Source: Theristus sp. LFF4_11 (lineage: Eukaryota > Nematoda > Chromadorea > Monhysterida > Xyalidae). Taken from it: a stretch of DNA of 45,910 nucleotides. The notes beneath the pieces are model-generated. The model ran no database searches. It was not told the origin of the DNA and saw only the letters and a list, made by a program, of their open reading frames with translations. How positions within the stretch are numbered: position 1 is the first letter of the stretch; every line of letters begins with the position of its first letter. The stretch lies in contig JASANC010001323.1 of the NCBI GenBank assembly GCA_030248135.1, positions 1-45,910 on the forward strand, in the 5' to 3' direction. Both the position numbers and the translations under genes were made by a program. This document shows, piece after piece, positions 1 through 13,027 of the stretch.

Positions 1-90
1 TTTAGCATTAGCTTAGCTGGGGACAATTAGTGACGTTTTGGAGGTCAAAACACAAGAAGAGGCATGGTGACGGTTTGGAAAAGGGGTAAT

Positions 91-278
91 TGAGGTCACC
101 AAAACAAAATCTGCAAAGTTCCGTCATATGGGAGTCATTCGGGAGGCGCTTGCATATCATATGTGGTTCTTCGGACTCCCTGATTGATTTAGCACAACTT
201 TGATTTTTGAAATTTTTAAAAAAATTTTTTTTTTTTTTTGAACAAAAATGACGATTTTTGTTTTTTTTAACAACCCTA
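91..278 (+). repeat. dispersed repeat, copy 1 (direct repeat of 2609-2788)
   Basis: About 180 bp starting at TGAGGTCACCAAAACAAAA and ending at TTAACAACCCT. It recurs in the same orientation at 2609-2788 with only a few substitutions and length changes in its poly-A/T tract. No coding content is seen. The ends are sharp in both copies, so this is a mobile or amplified non-coding element rather than chance similarity. No terminal inverted repeat or clear target duplication was found, so I do not assign a class. Confidence 0.75.
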
Positions 279-2608
279 GTCGGGTGCGGGTCTGTAGTTT
301 TATCAATGCCCAAAATCCTGCCCGTGCACGGGCAGATACCAGTGTTGTACCCCCCTCCCCCCTTTACCTCGACATGGGTACTAGACTCCCCCCACCCTAG
401 GGTTAGGGGAAAAAAAAATCCGGATTTTTTTTAAATTAAAAATTTTTTTTTTTAATTTTTTTTTACAAGTTAGGTTTGTTCGAAGCGTCTCGTCGAGCTG
501 AGTTCATCTAGACTATTTTCAGAACGATCCGGAAAACTATAAGAGCGAAAATCGTGTTTTATTGAAATTATGTCCATTTCATAGAGGGAAAGTTGCATTT
601 TCAACAGTAAAACAGGACAATTTTCGACGTGTACTTGAATATTGAACCGTTCTTAGTTGTTCCTCTTTAGAAAATTACTAAAATTTGACTGTGTTCAAAA
701 ATTCCTGTTTGCTGTAGCTAAGTCGGCAACCCCTGTCGACCCGGTCGCCCCCCCCCCAAGACACTTACTTTCAGGTTCAACCAGCTATGCTATCTGCCAC
801 ATGGCGAGAGCCCACTCTTCAAATCATCGTATCGAAAACACGTACCATGATTTCGCGATCACGTTGCGGGCAACTGACAGACGCAAGTTTAACACGTTAG
901 TTTAGCTCAGCACGCAAGTTTTAACATTTGGCCATGTTATCGGGTATCTGAAAAACGGTCGTGTGATGTGGTATTAACCAACATCTCCGCTCCAATTGTT
1001 TAACAATATATCGCACAACTCCATTGTAGACCTATAACATACGCCAATCAACAAAATATCATGTTCATCTCATGGCCTACCGACTGAAAAAACATGTTCT
1101 AAGTTGCAAGAAAACGATTTCTGAAACGATATTTCAATTCAGTTAAGTCATTTCAACGCTAAAAATTAACTCTAGAAGTCATCCAAATCGAAAAACATGG
1201 AGTACGTCGGTCAAAATGACCAAATAATGACATGTACCTAAGCACACAAAGAAGTTGGGAAGAAAATTTGGTTTGAACTTTCAAAAAATTATGCCATAAA
1301 TCGAATTTTCAGAGCAAAGTAGAAGAAAAATTTTTCAAATTTTTTTTAAGTTTGAAAAAAAAATCCAAATTTAAAAAAAAACGAAAAAAAAATATAAAAA
1401 AAATTTTTTTTTTCAAAGCCCCTAACCCTACCCCACCCCCCTCCGCGAGAAAACGGGATCGCACCCCCCCCCTCACGGTGGTCAATCTCATCTCAATTTT
1501 TTCCAAAAATACCGTAATTTTTGCATTTTTCTTGACGTTTGTGTCTGTCCCTGCATAGATTTTGTTGTTTCTGACCAAACAAGCAGCTTGTTTGCACAAA
1601 ATATTCTGTATTTTACAAGAATTTTTGTGTTTTTCTAAGGCAAAAATTTGGTATTACCCGTGCGATCCCGTGCACCCCCCCTCACAAAATTTTTCTGCCA
1701 GTGCACCCTCCCCTAGAGATGTCAAGAAAAAAAAAATTTCTATTTTTTTTTTTTTTTTTAAATTTTTTTTTTTAAATTTTTTTTTTAAAAATGAAAGTTG
1801 TTCAGAATTTTTCAGGGAGTCCGAATATCACCATCTGAGGAGCCACCGACTTACCATATGACCCCCACTCATATGGGAGGAGGGTGAAAATTTCAGACTT
1901 GGTTTCGGCGACCCCATTTTCCCACCGACGACATCACGTCTCGTGTTTTGCCTCTCAATTCACCTCAAATAACACGGAAACAAGTTCAACAACAAACCGG
2001 TGTGATGATCATGCTGACGACACGAGGCGAAACAGCAACGAGCAACCAACGAAGTTACGCTTGCAGTGGCAGACAGTGCAATTTCCACCTTTCGAGATCC
2101 TGAAAAACGATGCGTAAATGTGAGTTCTCTGCTTCTATCTCACCTTAGCGACATCGGAATTTGTTGAACTAGCCTTTGCGACGCTCAAGTACTTCAATGC
2201 GCGAGTCGATCATCACTCACCAAGGCTGAAAACAGTCGATAAATCAATCCAGAATACCACCTGCAGCGTTGAAGACTAAGTGACAAGGTAAGTAAAGTCA
2301 AAGAAAATTTTTGTTGAACTTTCGAAAAATTATGCCAAAAACGGCATTTTCAGGGCACATTAAAGAAAAAATTTCAAAAATTTTTAATAAAAAAAATAAA
2401 AAAAAAATGCTCATTTTTTTTTACTTTTTTTTTAAAAAAAAATTAAAAAAAAATTTTTTTTTTGACCCTTACATCTCTACCCTCCCCTCAGGAAAATTTG
2501 CTGCCCGTGCACCCCCCCCCTCACCGAGAAGGCACCTACCTGACCCCCCCCCCTCTAAAATTAGACAAACACCCCCCCCTCACCCGAGGTCCCGCTTTCG
2601 CTACTGAC
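279..2608. other. repeat-rich non-coding stretch
   Basis: No supportable gene. The stretch holds long A/T homopolymer blocks (about 415-465, 1325-1415, 1735-1790, 2380-2465) and C-rich runs (about 345-400, 745-760, 1425-1475, 2510-2585). Two short blocks, near 1272-1330 and 2316-2370, share the same wording around TTATGCCA, so part of the stretch is a second low-level repeat family. A 13-base string beginning CAGGGAGTCC at 1814 is the reverse complement of part of the 91-278 element. Open frames here come from homopolymers and look spurious. Confidence 0.6.
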
Positions 2609-2788
2609 TGAGGTCACCAAAACAAAATCTGCAAATTTCCGCCATACGGGAGTCATTCGGGAGGCGCTTGCATATCATATGTGGTTCTTCGGACTCCCTG
2701 ATTGATTTAGCACAACTTTGATTTTTGAAATTTAAAAAAAAAATTTTTTTAACAAAATTGGCGATTTTTGTTTTTTTTAACAACCCTA
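2609..2788 (+). repeat. dispersed repeat, copy 2
   Basis: Second copy of the 91-278 repeat, same orientation, mainly differing by single substitutions and a shorter poly-T tract. It ends about 87 bp upstream of the eIF2A start codon, so it probably lies in or next to that gene's promoter or 5' UTR. Any effect on expression is inference. Confidence 0.75.
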
Positions 2789-2874
2789 CTCTGGACTCAT
2801 GTTAGCTTGTTGACAGAAAAGAACATTGTACAAAAACACACACGACAACTGCCACTATTCAAGTATCTTTTTCA

Positions 2875-5800
2875 ATGGCTGAATCTGAATCTGAATATGA
2901 TTCTTCGGCTCCTGTTTTCGCCGGTAAGTTCTGTTTTGTTTGAAGAAGAAGAAGAAGCAACGTGTTTTGCCCATTCTCAGGTGGTCCACTCCACACACTT
3001 ATCAAGCTCATCTGTTTTTCCTTTTGTTTCAGTGCGAGGCTCTACAGGAATGTTCTTATTCAGTGGTCTGAAACAACCACAGAAGATTCTCGAAAAACCA
3101 CGGTAAATCGGTTCGGATCTGAGACATGAAGCTTCAAAAGTTTTGGTTTGAAGTTAGATTAGATTTTTTTAAACTTTGAGCCGAACGAGTTTTGTTTTTT
3201 CGCCAAAACATCCACATGAAGTGCGAAAAAATCAGGCAATTTTTTCAACAGAAAGCGAGACGACGCTGAAGGTTGCCGTGTGATGCAGTTCAGTCCGTGC
3301 GGTCGCTATTTTGCATACTGCGATTTAGCCTCGTGAGTATTTTGTTTTCCTCTTCTTGTTGTTTGTACAGTGTTCAATGTTCCCTTCCACGCCCGTCAAA
3401 CATGTCAGAAACAGTTTTCTTCGCTGACACGCACAGAAGCTGCGAATTGCGATGTGATTTTGCTTCTGTTGGTCAGAACTACAAGGATTCTCATTCTGCT
3501 TAAGTCTGTCCAGTTCACGTGGACGTGCTGGTCGTCTTCTGTTGCAGTTTTGGTGGGCAGGAAACCCATTTAGTAAAAGTGACGTCATTGCAGGACGTGC
3601 GTGATTGCTGTGAGCAGCGGCTCGTTGCTGTTCCAGTGGGCACTGCCGCGCACAACGCAGTTGATGTTCTCACCAAAAAGCACATTCCTGTGCACATGGC
3701 AGCCCTATCTTGGTCAGCACCAGCTTCGTGCTTTCACTTGTTTTCTAAATTAACTCTGACTGACTCATTTCATTTCTCATTGTTCATGCAGTGTACGGTG
3801 TGAACGCTGAGAAACGCGAGCCAGACCCGAATCTGGGTGTGTTTTCGTTGAAAACGGGCGAAAAACAAGCAACACTGGTGCACAAACGACAGCAAGGTTA
3901 CGAAACACCACGTTTTTAATTTGTTGTGATATGATATGACATGTTTACGCGGTGTAACGATCAATAAGAATGTAGTCCGTTTAGGTGCAATCATAATTTT
4001 GCTGCAGGGATCGTATAGCTAGCACTGATATTGTGTCTTCTTCATGAAGGCAAAAAGCATATTATAATTATAATAATTAATTATAATGGTATAATAGCAG
4101 CATAGCTTTGCGTCAATATTGCTGGTGCTGATGACTTTTCATGACCGAATTTTACAGCGTTCACTAGCTGTGCGTCAGTGAATGCTATTTCATGAATGCA
4201 CACATGTACACCAAGCGTCACATGCAGTTGTTGATGGCGTTTGAGCAGACGCCTCCATTGATTGTGCTGTGTTTGATTAGCCAGCAGCAGTGCTGATTGC
4301 AGATTGGCAGCCGCAGTGGACGGATGACGAGTCGCTGTGCGCACGCCTCGTTGGCTCCGAGTTGCAGTTTTACACGGGCGATGCTGCGCTCTCCGGTCTG
4401 CTTTATTAGTCCTGAATATTTCAACGTTTGTCAGAGGATATGATGCAATGCAGAAAATGCGGTCGCAACACCTCGCTCAACCGTGGTTTCTTCCAGGCAG
4501 GTATTCTTCGAAATGCGTTGTGCCGAAGATGCAAACGTACGCACTGTCGCGTGGAGCTGCCCCGTATCACGTCGCTGTCTATGTGCCTAGTGTCAAGGTG
4601 CTTTATCGCGTTTTACGATAATCCTGCCGTCGAAGGCGCTCGATCATTGGCTGCATTTCAATGCAGAACGCTGATTGGTATTTGCTGCTGTTGGTGTTGG
4701 TCTTGTGTTGCTTAGTGCGCAGCGCAATTCATTTCGTCACTGCTATTCCAGGGCAACCCATCGTCTGTGCGCCTGTACAAGTGCGATCATCCGAAAGATG
4801 CAATCGCCAACAAAACGTTCATGACTGCTGACAGTGTACAGTTCTTCTGGAATCACACAGGTAGCTGATTGTATGGGTGTTCTTCATGCTGCATACCGCC
4901 AATTGCGTGCCGTTCATTCGTGACCATTTGTTTCGTAAACGGTCCTTTCAAGCAAACCACAGTCAGTGATCCATTTAATCAGTATGGTTTTGCTAAACCA
5001 CTCAAATGAAAACAGCAAGTCGAAGATGACGAACAAGAAAAAACTGTGCAGGTACGTCGGTTGTGGTGCTGACGACGAGCGACGTTGACAAGTCGAACAA
5101 GTCTTACTACGGCGAACAGCACCTGTATCTCATGGAAACGAACAGCAGCGAGAGCTTCCGTGTCAGCCTCGGTTCGGTGCAGTTTGCACTTGCGACTTTG
5201 ACTGCGACACACTTTATAATTTACTAAAGCGAAACAGTGCCTGCAGCTCGCAGCTGCAATGCGGTCACGGTTGCGAGTGTTTTTTTTTCAGTCGGGCTGA
5301 AAAAAGCATGCATGCTGAATTGATGTATCTCGCCCGCTGCCATTGCGAAATTTAGCCGTTGCACAATATTTATCGTGTTCATGGCGATGGCATGAAGTGG
5401 AAAATGTCATTTTCGTTATCACTTTTGTGGTGCAGACAGAATTGATTGAAAAACACGGCACGCCATTGATACGTTCGAGTGAGAAGAAAATTCTTGCACA
5501 AAAACGTATGAGAAAACGCCAAAGCCCCTAATTTCTGCTTTTTTGGTTTTCCGAAAACATAAAACCCTAATTGCATTAGAAATATTGAAAAAAAATGACA
5601 TTAATGAGATCATACTTTTTGTCACACTAATGTTACTTTATGTCAGTACAATGCTTTGTTATTCGATTGTGCATTCCTGTTGTTGTTTCAGGTAAAAATG
5701 GTCCGATTTATTCGGTGCAGTGGAATCCGAGCAATCACAATGAGTTCTGCGTCGTCTACGGATGTGCGTTGTTTTTTATTTTGTATTTTTTGTCATATTA

Positions 5801-8321
5801 CGATTAAAAAATTGGTATGATAAGCAGAACTGAAAGAGACCCCAAAATATATGGCAACAACATGCCATTGCATTTTGACGGAATTTACTCAAAACTTACT
5901 GGAATTTCGGCAATCCAACTCTGCAAAAGCCGACACGCCGTTAAGACAATTAAAGAAAAGCCCATTTCAGAAACTCAAGAGCAATCCCACTAGAATAAAA
6001 ACAAAAACTCGTATTAGTTTTGATTTTACGTTCGGTTGATCAGTTCACATCCCACTGAGATGTTGCGTGCATTGTGCGTTGCATTGCAGTCATGCCGGCG
6101 CGTGCCACGCTGTACAACGGCAAAGCAGAGCCGATCTGTGACTTCGGCCAGGGTGCACGCAACGAGGCCCGTTACAATCCGTTCGGCAATATTTTGCTGC
6201 TCTGCGGTTTCGGTAATTTGGCCGGTGGCATGGAATTCTATTCGCCTGTGGAGAAGAGGATAATTTGTAAGGTTTGTGGTGCTTCTGGGTGTGCTGCAAG
6301 CCGCACAAACTACTGCAACTGTTGATCAAAGCAAATCAGCTGCTTTTCCATTCGGCTCACTTTTTGGTCCAAGCAGCTTGATGCAGCCAATCAGCAGGCC
6401 AGATTTAATACACAAATTACATGTGTTTAAATTTGACAGTTTGTATGTACAGCTGTTTTTTGTTCAAGCTCGAACATAGCGTATTTGAAAAGGCTCTTTT
6501 AACAGCATTGTTGGGGAATCTGAAATACACACGTGCAGATGCAAGTGCCAGATTCGACGCAGTTTGAGTGGGCCCCCGATGGGCAGCACTTCGTGACCGC
6601 CACCACCACTCCGCGTCTGCGACAGGACAACAAGTAACGCGTGCACAAACTTGCAGTGTAGTCCACGAAAAATGCATTCAATCCAATAACTGAACCACAT
6701 ATACACTGATCAGACATGCACGGGAGTCTTATGCCTGTTGCGAGGTCTAACTAGGAACAGGCATGTTGGCCGTTCGCAATAGGCATCATCTACGAGTTTA
6801 CCCTCACTTTTGAGCGGCAAATCGAACAAGCCATCCATTTTTTTGTCCATTCAGCAATTTCACATATCAGATTACCCCTTTTTGACCGGTTTGGCTGCGG
6901 GCTGTAACCTAGTACCTACCAGGAACAAGCATGAAAATGGCTCTTGTGCCGTGCACCTCTAACTACTAGCATATCACATGCGTGCCTGTGTGTTTGTGCA
7001 CCACCGAAGCGTTCGTGGCATTGTTGCAGCTACCGTATCTGGCACTACAGCGGTCGTCTGGTGCACGAGCAGCCGTACGCGGGCACCGATGAGCTCTGGG
7101 AGGTGCGTTTCAGCGCGGCACGCACGTCCTCTGCCGCGTTCACCATCGTGTATCCCAGTGCCGAGCAGCAGGCCGCCGCCGGACTCAGACCGAAGGGACG
7201 CACCACTGCCATGGACGCGTTGCCCTCCGGTGCCATCAGTGACAAGGGCGCTTACGTGCCACCGCACAAACGACACGGCGCTACGCAATGTGAGAGCTGA
7301 TCGTGTGGAGTGTGCACACTACACCCCGTTGAAACTTGTTGTGTCTGTAACTTTGCGGCACCAGTTTGCAGACTCTACATTAGTTTCAGTTGAGGACTGT
7401 ACGTGTGTGCACAAAAAAATTTCAAACCGATTTGCATCTGGCAAGAAAATTCTCACGGTATCCGCAGCATTTGTTGGCAGTTTTGGGTTGCATTCCATGG
7501 TACCCCACACAGTCACACGGCTGTGGTACAGTTAGATTGGTGAATCTAGATGAAAGCACTTGATTTGCTTATTATTACTGCCTCACTTGCTCATTTAGCA
7601 GCAATGTTCCATCGTGCACTCGTTATTATCCGTTTTCTATTCTGATGGTTGTTGTTTATTGTAGCCAGTGGCAGCACAACGTCCAACGCAGCAAAGGCGC
7701 CACTGACAGAGAAACAAAAGAAAATCCGCAATCTCGAATCGGTTGGCTGGCATTGGATTTTGTCTGTTTTTTGCTCATTTTCCATGGTTAGGGTTGGCAG
7801 GGGAAATAAAACCTTTTTTTCAAAAAAACGATTTTATTTCCGGTTTCTTTTCTTTCAGAAACAAAGAACCGGGTTTTTACCTTAATTTTTTGGAAATTTT
7901 GGTAGTTGAAAATTATGGGGACGGTGATATCGCACAATTGCATTTTGCAAAAGTGGTAAACTGTGGTAAAAAAAACTGTGGTAAACTCAAATTAAACGAT
8001 TTTTTCTTGGCAATATAAAAAACTCGTTTTTTACCATCCCTACTCAGTACTCATGGACATTTTTATCTATCATTTTCTTGCAGAAACTGAAACAAATTGA
8101 CGGTTTGAAAAAGAAACTTGCTGCTGGCGAAAACTTGGAAAAGAATCAAGTTAGTTTTTGATGTGGGCAGATCTTTTGGGGTGGCACATTTCTATGTGTG
8201 TTGGTCATCGTGAGAAACAAAATCGGCCGATATTGAATTCGCACTAATTCTTTTGTAGATCGAGAAAATTGACAAGGAAGGTGACCTAAAGACAGAACTG
8301 GAGAACTTGTCATTGGAATGA
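2875..8321 (+). CDS. eIF2A: eukaryotic translation initiation factor 2A (eIF2A), 16 exons
   Basis: The product resembles eIF2A, a WD-type beta-propeller protein that can deliver initiator tRNA to the 40S subunit in a GTP-independent way; it is cytoplasmic. Exons: 2875-2923, 3033-3102, 3252-3332, 3594-3712, 3792-3896, 4303-4395, 4497-4597, 4752-4860, 5052-5171, 5692-5763, 6090-6271, 6539-6633, 7030-7289, 7665-7741, 8084-8149, 8259-8321. They sum to 1662 nt (553 aa; the human protein is about 585), every junction keeps phase, and all introns are GT-AG. Recognisable family blocks include QLMFSPKSTFLCTWQPYL, PYHVAVYVPSVKGNPSSVRL, SYYGEQHLYLM, KNGPIYSVQWNP, GFGNLAGGMEFY, NYRIWHYSGRLV and a charged C-terminal helix ending LEKNQ..IEKI. 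The start is the first ATG, giving MAESESEYDSS. It is convergent with the receptor gene downstream. Introns hold repeats but the coding frame is unbroken. Confidence 0.93.
7789..8042. mobile_element. possible hAT-like non-autonomous element in eIF2A intron 14
   Basis: A ~254 bp block starting TAGGGTTGG and ending CCATCCCTA, so its ends form a short imperfect inverted repeat of the TAGGGxTGG type common in hAT elements. The inside is A/T-rich with near-palindromic AAACGATTTT blocks. I found no convincing 8-bp target duplication, so the call is tentative. Confidence 0.3.
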
Positions 8322-8832
8322 ATCGCCTGTGATAGTCGGTGAACGAAACGAAAACCACTTTGTCGCCGTTGTTCAATTTTTTGCACATTTTTTACAGTAA
8401 TTCTTGTTTTCTAGTTGTTCCTTGAACTGTGGTTTTCGTGCCAGCGACCTTGTTGGTGTTGTTTGTTGGTTATGAAATTTGTTACTTGTTAGCTTTTATT
8501 GTTGTACTGATATTTGTGAACTTCAAAACCACAGTTGGAAGAAGTTCGACGCAGCCAAAGCCATGTTTACGCGGTAATTTGAATGGAGTAATTTTGGTAG
8601 TCTCTCATAGCCTAAACATATCGACCATACAAAGCACATACCCTGTATCACAAATCAACAAATACTGCGACCATTTCCAGATCAATATCGAGCATCGAAA
8701 TTGTACTAATTTGACAAAAAAACCCTGTGAAACGAAACACCGCAGCAGGTTGACCAGAATATGAATTCGGAAGGTGTTCTGCACTCTGCCTGTTGCCGTT
8801 GCAGGCATTTCGCTCGTGTCTTGTGGTGGCGT
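8322..8832. other. convergent intergenic gap
   Basis: About 510 bp between the eIF2A stop and the receptor stop. It should contain both 3' UTRs. I see no canonical AATAAA signal on either strand and no further gene. Confidence 0.6.
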
Positions 8833-10743
8833 TCATAGCGGCAGTCCCATTTCACAGTGGTTGTGTTCGCAGCCAGGCACGTTGCGGCCGTGCGTCGCCA
8901 GCACGATGTATTCGTTGTGTTGGCCGCTTGTGTGCTGTGCTGCCGGTGCACACAGGTCAGTGGTGAGCAGCAACAGGCACAGCGCCGGGCGCACGATGTA
9001 GTACAGCGCCAACAGCAGATCCACACTGGCACCAGTCCACGGCAGCCAATCAGCGCTCAGCAGGAACACCTGTCGCGAGAATATCGCTCGTTGATGTTCG
9101 TACACCAGTGGCAGCACGTGCACCAGCGAACGCGCCAACAGACAGACGCTCGCGTGCAGCAGAATGCAGACGCCCGAGACGAACGGGATCCGCTTGAATG
9201 GCTGACGGTCGAGACTGCAAAACGAGGGCGCATCGTTTATTCGTTCGGTGATGAGATCGGCAGTATTTATTTTATTCACTTCTATCTAACCCGCTGACTA
9301 GGAGGGTTTGCAAAATACCCTTACTTTCAAATCATGAAAAACACCGGTAAACAAAAGCTAAATAGTTTGCACAGCCCCACTTCTCTCGTCGCCAGCTGTA
9401 ACCTAGAACCTGGACTTGTGAAAACGAAGCTGATCTTTTAAACAAAACTAGCTTCTTTAATCAGCGGATCACCAGCACTGACCGCTGAGTACGATATGAC
9501 ATGCTGGTGTCGTGCGACCAGTGATGGCAACACCAGCGTCGCAGGCCACAGAGCGCGTACAGCAGCACGGAGGCAAGTAGCAAAATGGCTAGCACAGCAG
9601 CCGGCACAAACAACGACAGCCACGGATAAATGACGTTGGCGGTGGTGACAAGTGACGTTTGCTGACGCAGCAGCACCAGCCGTGCGAACGCGTCCGTGCA
9701 CTCGGGGTGCCAGTCGACAGTGAACATGACAAAATGATGCCAGCTGACGAGCGCGCCAACCATGATTGCCGTGATCGCCATCGGAATGCGCACGAACACT
9801 TTGCAGCAGCCGCGCTGAAAAAACAGTTGTTGCAAGTGATTTTGCTGCAGATGCAAAGGCAAGTTAGAACATCCTTATCCTAAAAGGCCAATTCATGCAC
9901 AGAAAAGTTATCCGGCACGTCATGTCACGTCACGTCTGTTTTAATTTTTTTTCGGAAGCCGACAAGTGCTAATCATACCGTCAAAGTGATTGTCCGCCGT
10001 GCGACTTACATTGCACTGCTTGTTTTATGTCTATGTCCATGGTTGTCTACATTTTGTAAGTGATCTATTTAAGCATGCACCGCCTGTGCACTGTGGCAAC
10101 GTCGCAAATCGATTGCGTCTTGCGGCAACCGGCAAAGTGCGCAGCGTGTTTCAGCAGCCGCACCAGGCTGCGCCACACCGTCGCACGCTGTGAATCTTTT
10201 CAGTGTAATTCTGGAGAAAAAGGAAAAAAATATTTGCAAACACAAGAAACGCCAAAAACGTACATTTCTGTTAGTCGCGACGATACAGAGCAACTCGGCC
10301 GCAGTGATCACCATCAAATAAGTGGTGACATCCAGTGCCAGCTGGTGACAGCCGACGAAGCTGTTGACGTAGGCGATCAGGCGCGTGTGCACACGCGTCC
10401 ACTTGTACAGCGCCGCCTGTCGCCAGACGTGCAGCAACGTGAACGCACACACGGCCAGCACGTCGAACGGTGCACAGAGCAGCACGAACAGACCGACGGT
10501 GTTGAAGAGAAACTTGGTGCGTCGCAACAGCAGCACCAGCTGCACGGTGGTGAGTGCGAACGACAGGAGTAGTGTGGGCAGCAGCACTGACTGCAGCAGC
10601 CACTGGGCACTCGACTCTGCGGGCGTTCGGCACGATGAGGACGACTGGTGATCGGTGGCGTTGATGTTGCTCGTGGAGTAGATGATCGGAGTGGAAATCA
10701 TGAACGTTGTCGAGTTCGTCCACAGCACGTAGTAGTCGGTCAT
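8833..10743 (-). CDS. divergent seven-transmembrane receptor (rhodopsin-like GPCR candidate), 4 exons
   Basis: Exons on the minus strand: 10743-10264, 10187-10092, 9814-9483, 9214-8833. They sum to 1290 nt (429 aa) with consistent phases and GT-AG junctions. Seven hydrophobic segments are visible at roughly residues 48-72, 78-106, 122-155, 202-222, 250-280, 313-338 and 358-385. The N-terminus has two N-glycosylation sequons (NSTT at 10, NATD at 28) and no signal peptide. A Cys at the start of TM3 (GCHQ) and one after TM4 (PEC) could form the usual disulfide. The DRY position reads ELLCIVATNR and TM7 has YYIVRPAL in place of NPxxY, so the family assignment is weak; a nematode chemoreceptor or orphan peptide receptor is possible. 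The ligand is unknown. The gene converges on eIF2A with about 510 bp between the two stop codons. The exon 2 end is the least certain junction. Confidence 0.6.
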
Positions 10744-13025
10744 CGTTAATACCGGGCTGCTTCAAGAAGCACTCCTTTTTGTTGTTCTGTTCCTGAAAAA
10801 CGTCTTAATTCTGGTGGACCTGATTCTTTCAAAGGCTTGAATTTTGTGTGCGCAGGAACCAACATATGCAAAAATAGCAATCGTGAACAGTTGAAATACA
10901 ACACCACTTGCACAGATGCAAAATACTGTGCATTTGTATTTTGTACATGGTGCCAAAAAAGGTTGTTGGTGTGATGGTGCGCCCATACAATTGGTTCAAG
11001 CCACGCGTCGCCACATCAAACACGTCGACATGTACAAACATTATTTTATTGAATTTGGCCTGCGTACGTGTGAAAGTTGTGTGCTCTTGAACAAGACATA
11101 CATAGAATTGAGCTTTTTGTATTATTTGAGCGCGAAATATTTTTTTTAATTTGTTAAAATGTCCCCTGTGCAGTCGCAATGCCCTCTCCTCTCGTTCGCA
11201 CACTTTTTTGCATAATCCTGTTTTGAGAGAGCAACGTGACTTGAATAAACTCTTGAACATGCGCGTGCATGTGAAACACCAAGAATGTAAGGAAACATCT
11301 GAAACAACCGCAGAAGAGACACAAGAAAATGCTAAAAAAAGTAGTGGGCGGGTGCGTTTATAAAATGCCGTTTTTCAAGTCGGCGCAGCCTTCGCGTGCA
11401 AAAACATTCGTTCTGAAAAAGTTTTGCAGTGTTTGTTGCACAATAATGTTTTTCGTGGCGGGGCAAACTTTCAAAATGTACGAACTACACCAGATGGATG
11501 ATATGCCCACTGCGCGGGCCCTGCGCATTTTAGAAGGAAAAAGATAAATGGGCCGTCAAACGAAGCGCACTGCACTCATTATTCGATATGAAATTCACAG
11601 TTGCAACAATAATGGAACTTTGAAATTTTGAATATTCTGACCATACTTTGTGGGACTCGACTCGATCTTATAAAAGGCGTGCACTTGTGCGACTGCGAAC
11701 TGCCGAACCTCCGATGAAATAGAAATTTTATAAGTTTATGACGATTTAAGCACAACTTGCTTATGGAACGGTGGAGAACGGAGGAACCCAGACTTCTGAC
11801 ATTACATTTTATTGCTCAGTTTTCTGGGCTAGACTGCTGTCAAAGATAGTGGTGGCACACAAAATGACAATGTGTGGCTTCTTTTTTCATCTTATCCAGC
11901 AGTTTATGCGTAAAGCGGCTGGTGTGGTGTCACTTTCTGTGACGATTTAGCAGCATTTGACTGCAATAGCAGCAAACGTTTTTACGATTGCAATACGAAA
12001 AGCAGTTGCGCAGTTGCAATTTGAAAACCGAAAAATGAAAACAATTACATTAGCATAAGCGTCAGAGGAAGCCTGTCTAAACGTTTCACGCCCTTTAGGT
12101 TTAGATTGTAAAAATGGATTGAGACACACGAGTACTTAAAAACCAAAACAGAGCGCGTAACAGTTTCGGTACGTCTCGTATGTCGTTTTTGCTAATTTTA
12201 TTACTATAGGTACCTCGATTCAGACTTTTCGCAAAAGTTCCAGTTTGAAAGCAGTTGTGACTGACTACTGCGCTACTCAGCGTGTGTGTGGTTTGCCTTT
12301 TGTTGCAGCAGCAAAGTAACATCATTTATCAGCGAAACAAAGCGGTTGCCTTTCACTATCAAACTGAAAACAATTTCTCGTCAGAATCTTCTGAAAAACT
12401 GCAAATTGTTGAAGTAAATATGAGCTTGTAGTTCTTTGTGTTTTTGAGCCGCAAAAACGTAAAAAATAAGCGATGCTAAAACGAAGCTGAGAAACAAGAT
12501 GTTGGTAAACGAAAAAGTTGTTATTTCACTCGAAAAATGACTGAACTGAAATTGTGGCCAGACTTGTTAGTGAGGCACTGAATGATGAATAAAACTTGGG
12601 GGCTTGACTGTTAGTTAAGCGCATTACTTCTTTGGTGATCAGAACGCTTTTTTGAACTTGCTTTTTTCTTTGTCTAGCGAGCACTGCATTTTGCGTCCAC
12701 CTGCGTGCACCCTTGAAAAGGCTTTAGCTAGCAGATTTCAGCGTACAGTCTGACTCAAAAACATACCCAATTAGCTGATTGGCCGATGTGCATGGATTGC
12801 TATGGTGGCGGAGTTTAGTTTGTGCAGAATGTATGCATCACGTGATCACCAACCAATCAGCTATTTTGATGTTTTATACAGTAGAGTCAGACCGCAGGCT
12901 AAATTTTTTTTGATAAGTTGCACGATAAAACGGGCAATTAAAAAGTTGACGAAATGACGAAACTAAGTTGACGAAGCGTGGCAACGGTGACAGTGTGTCT
13001 TCTGATCGGTGTATCCAGATAAAAA
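10744..13025. other. intergenic, nothing recognised
   Basis: No ORF with family resemblance or a consistent exon chain. The part nearest 10744 should hold the receptor promoter and 5' UTR. Short open frames here lack coding character. A few CCAATCAG-type octamers occur (for example near 12848). Confidence 0.5.
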
Positions 13026-13027
13026 TA

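Noticed and set aside
1421..1440. CCCTAACCCTACCCC, telomere-like
   Set aside because: Only one or two imperfect units within a C-rich tract; not an interstitial telomere array.
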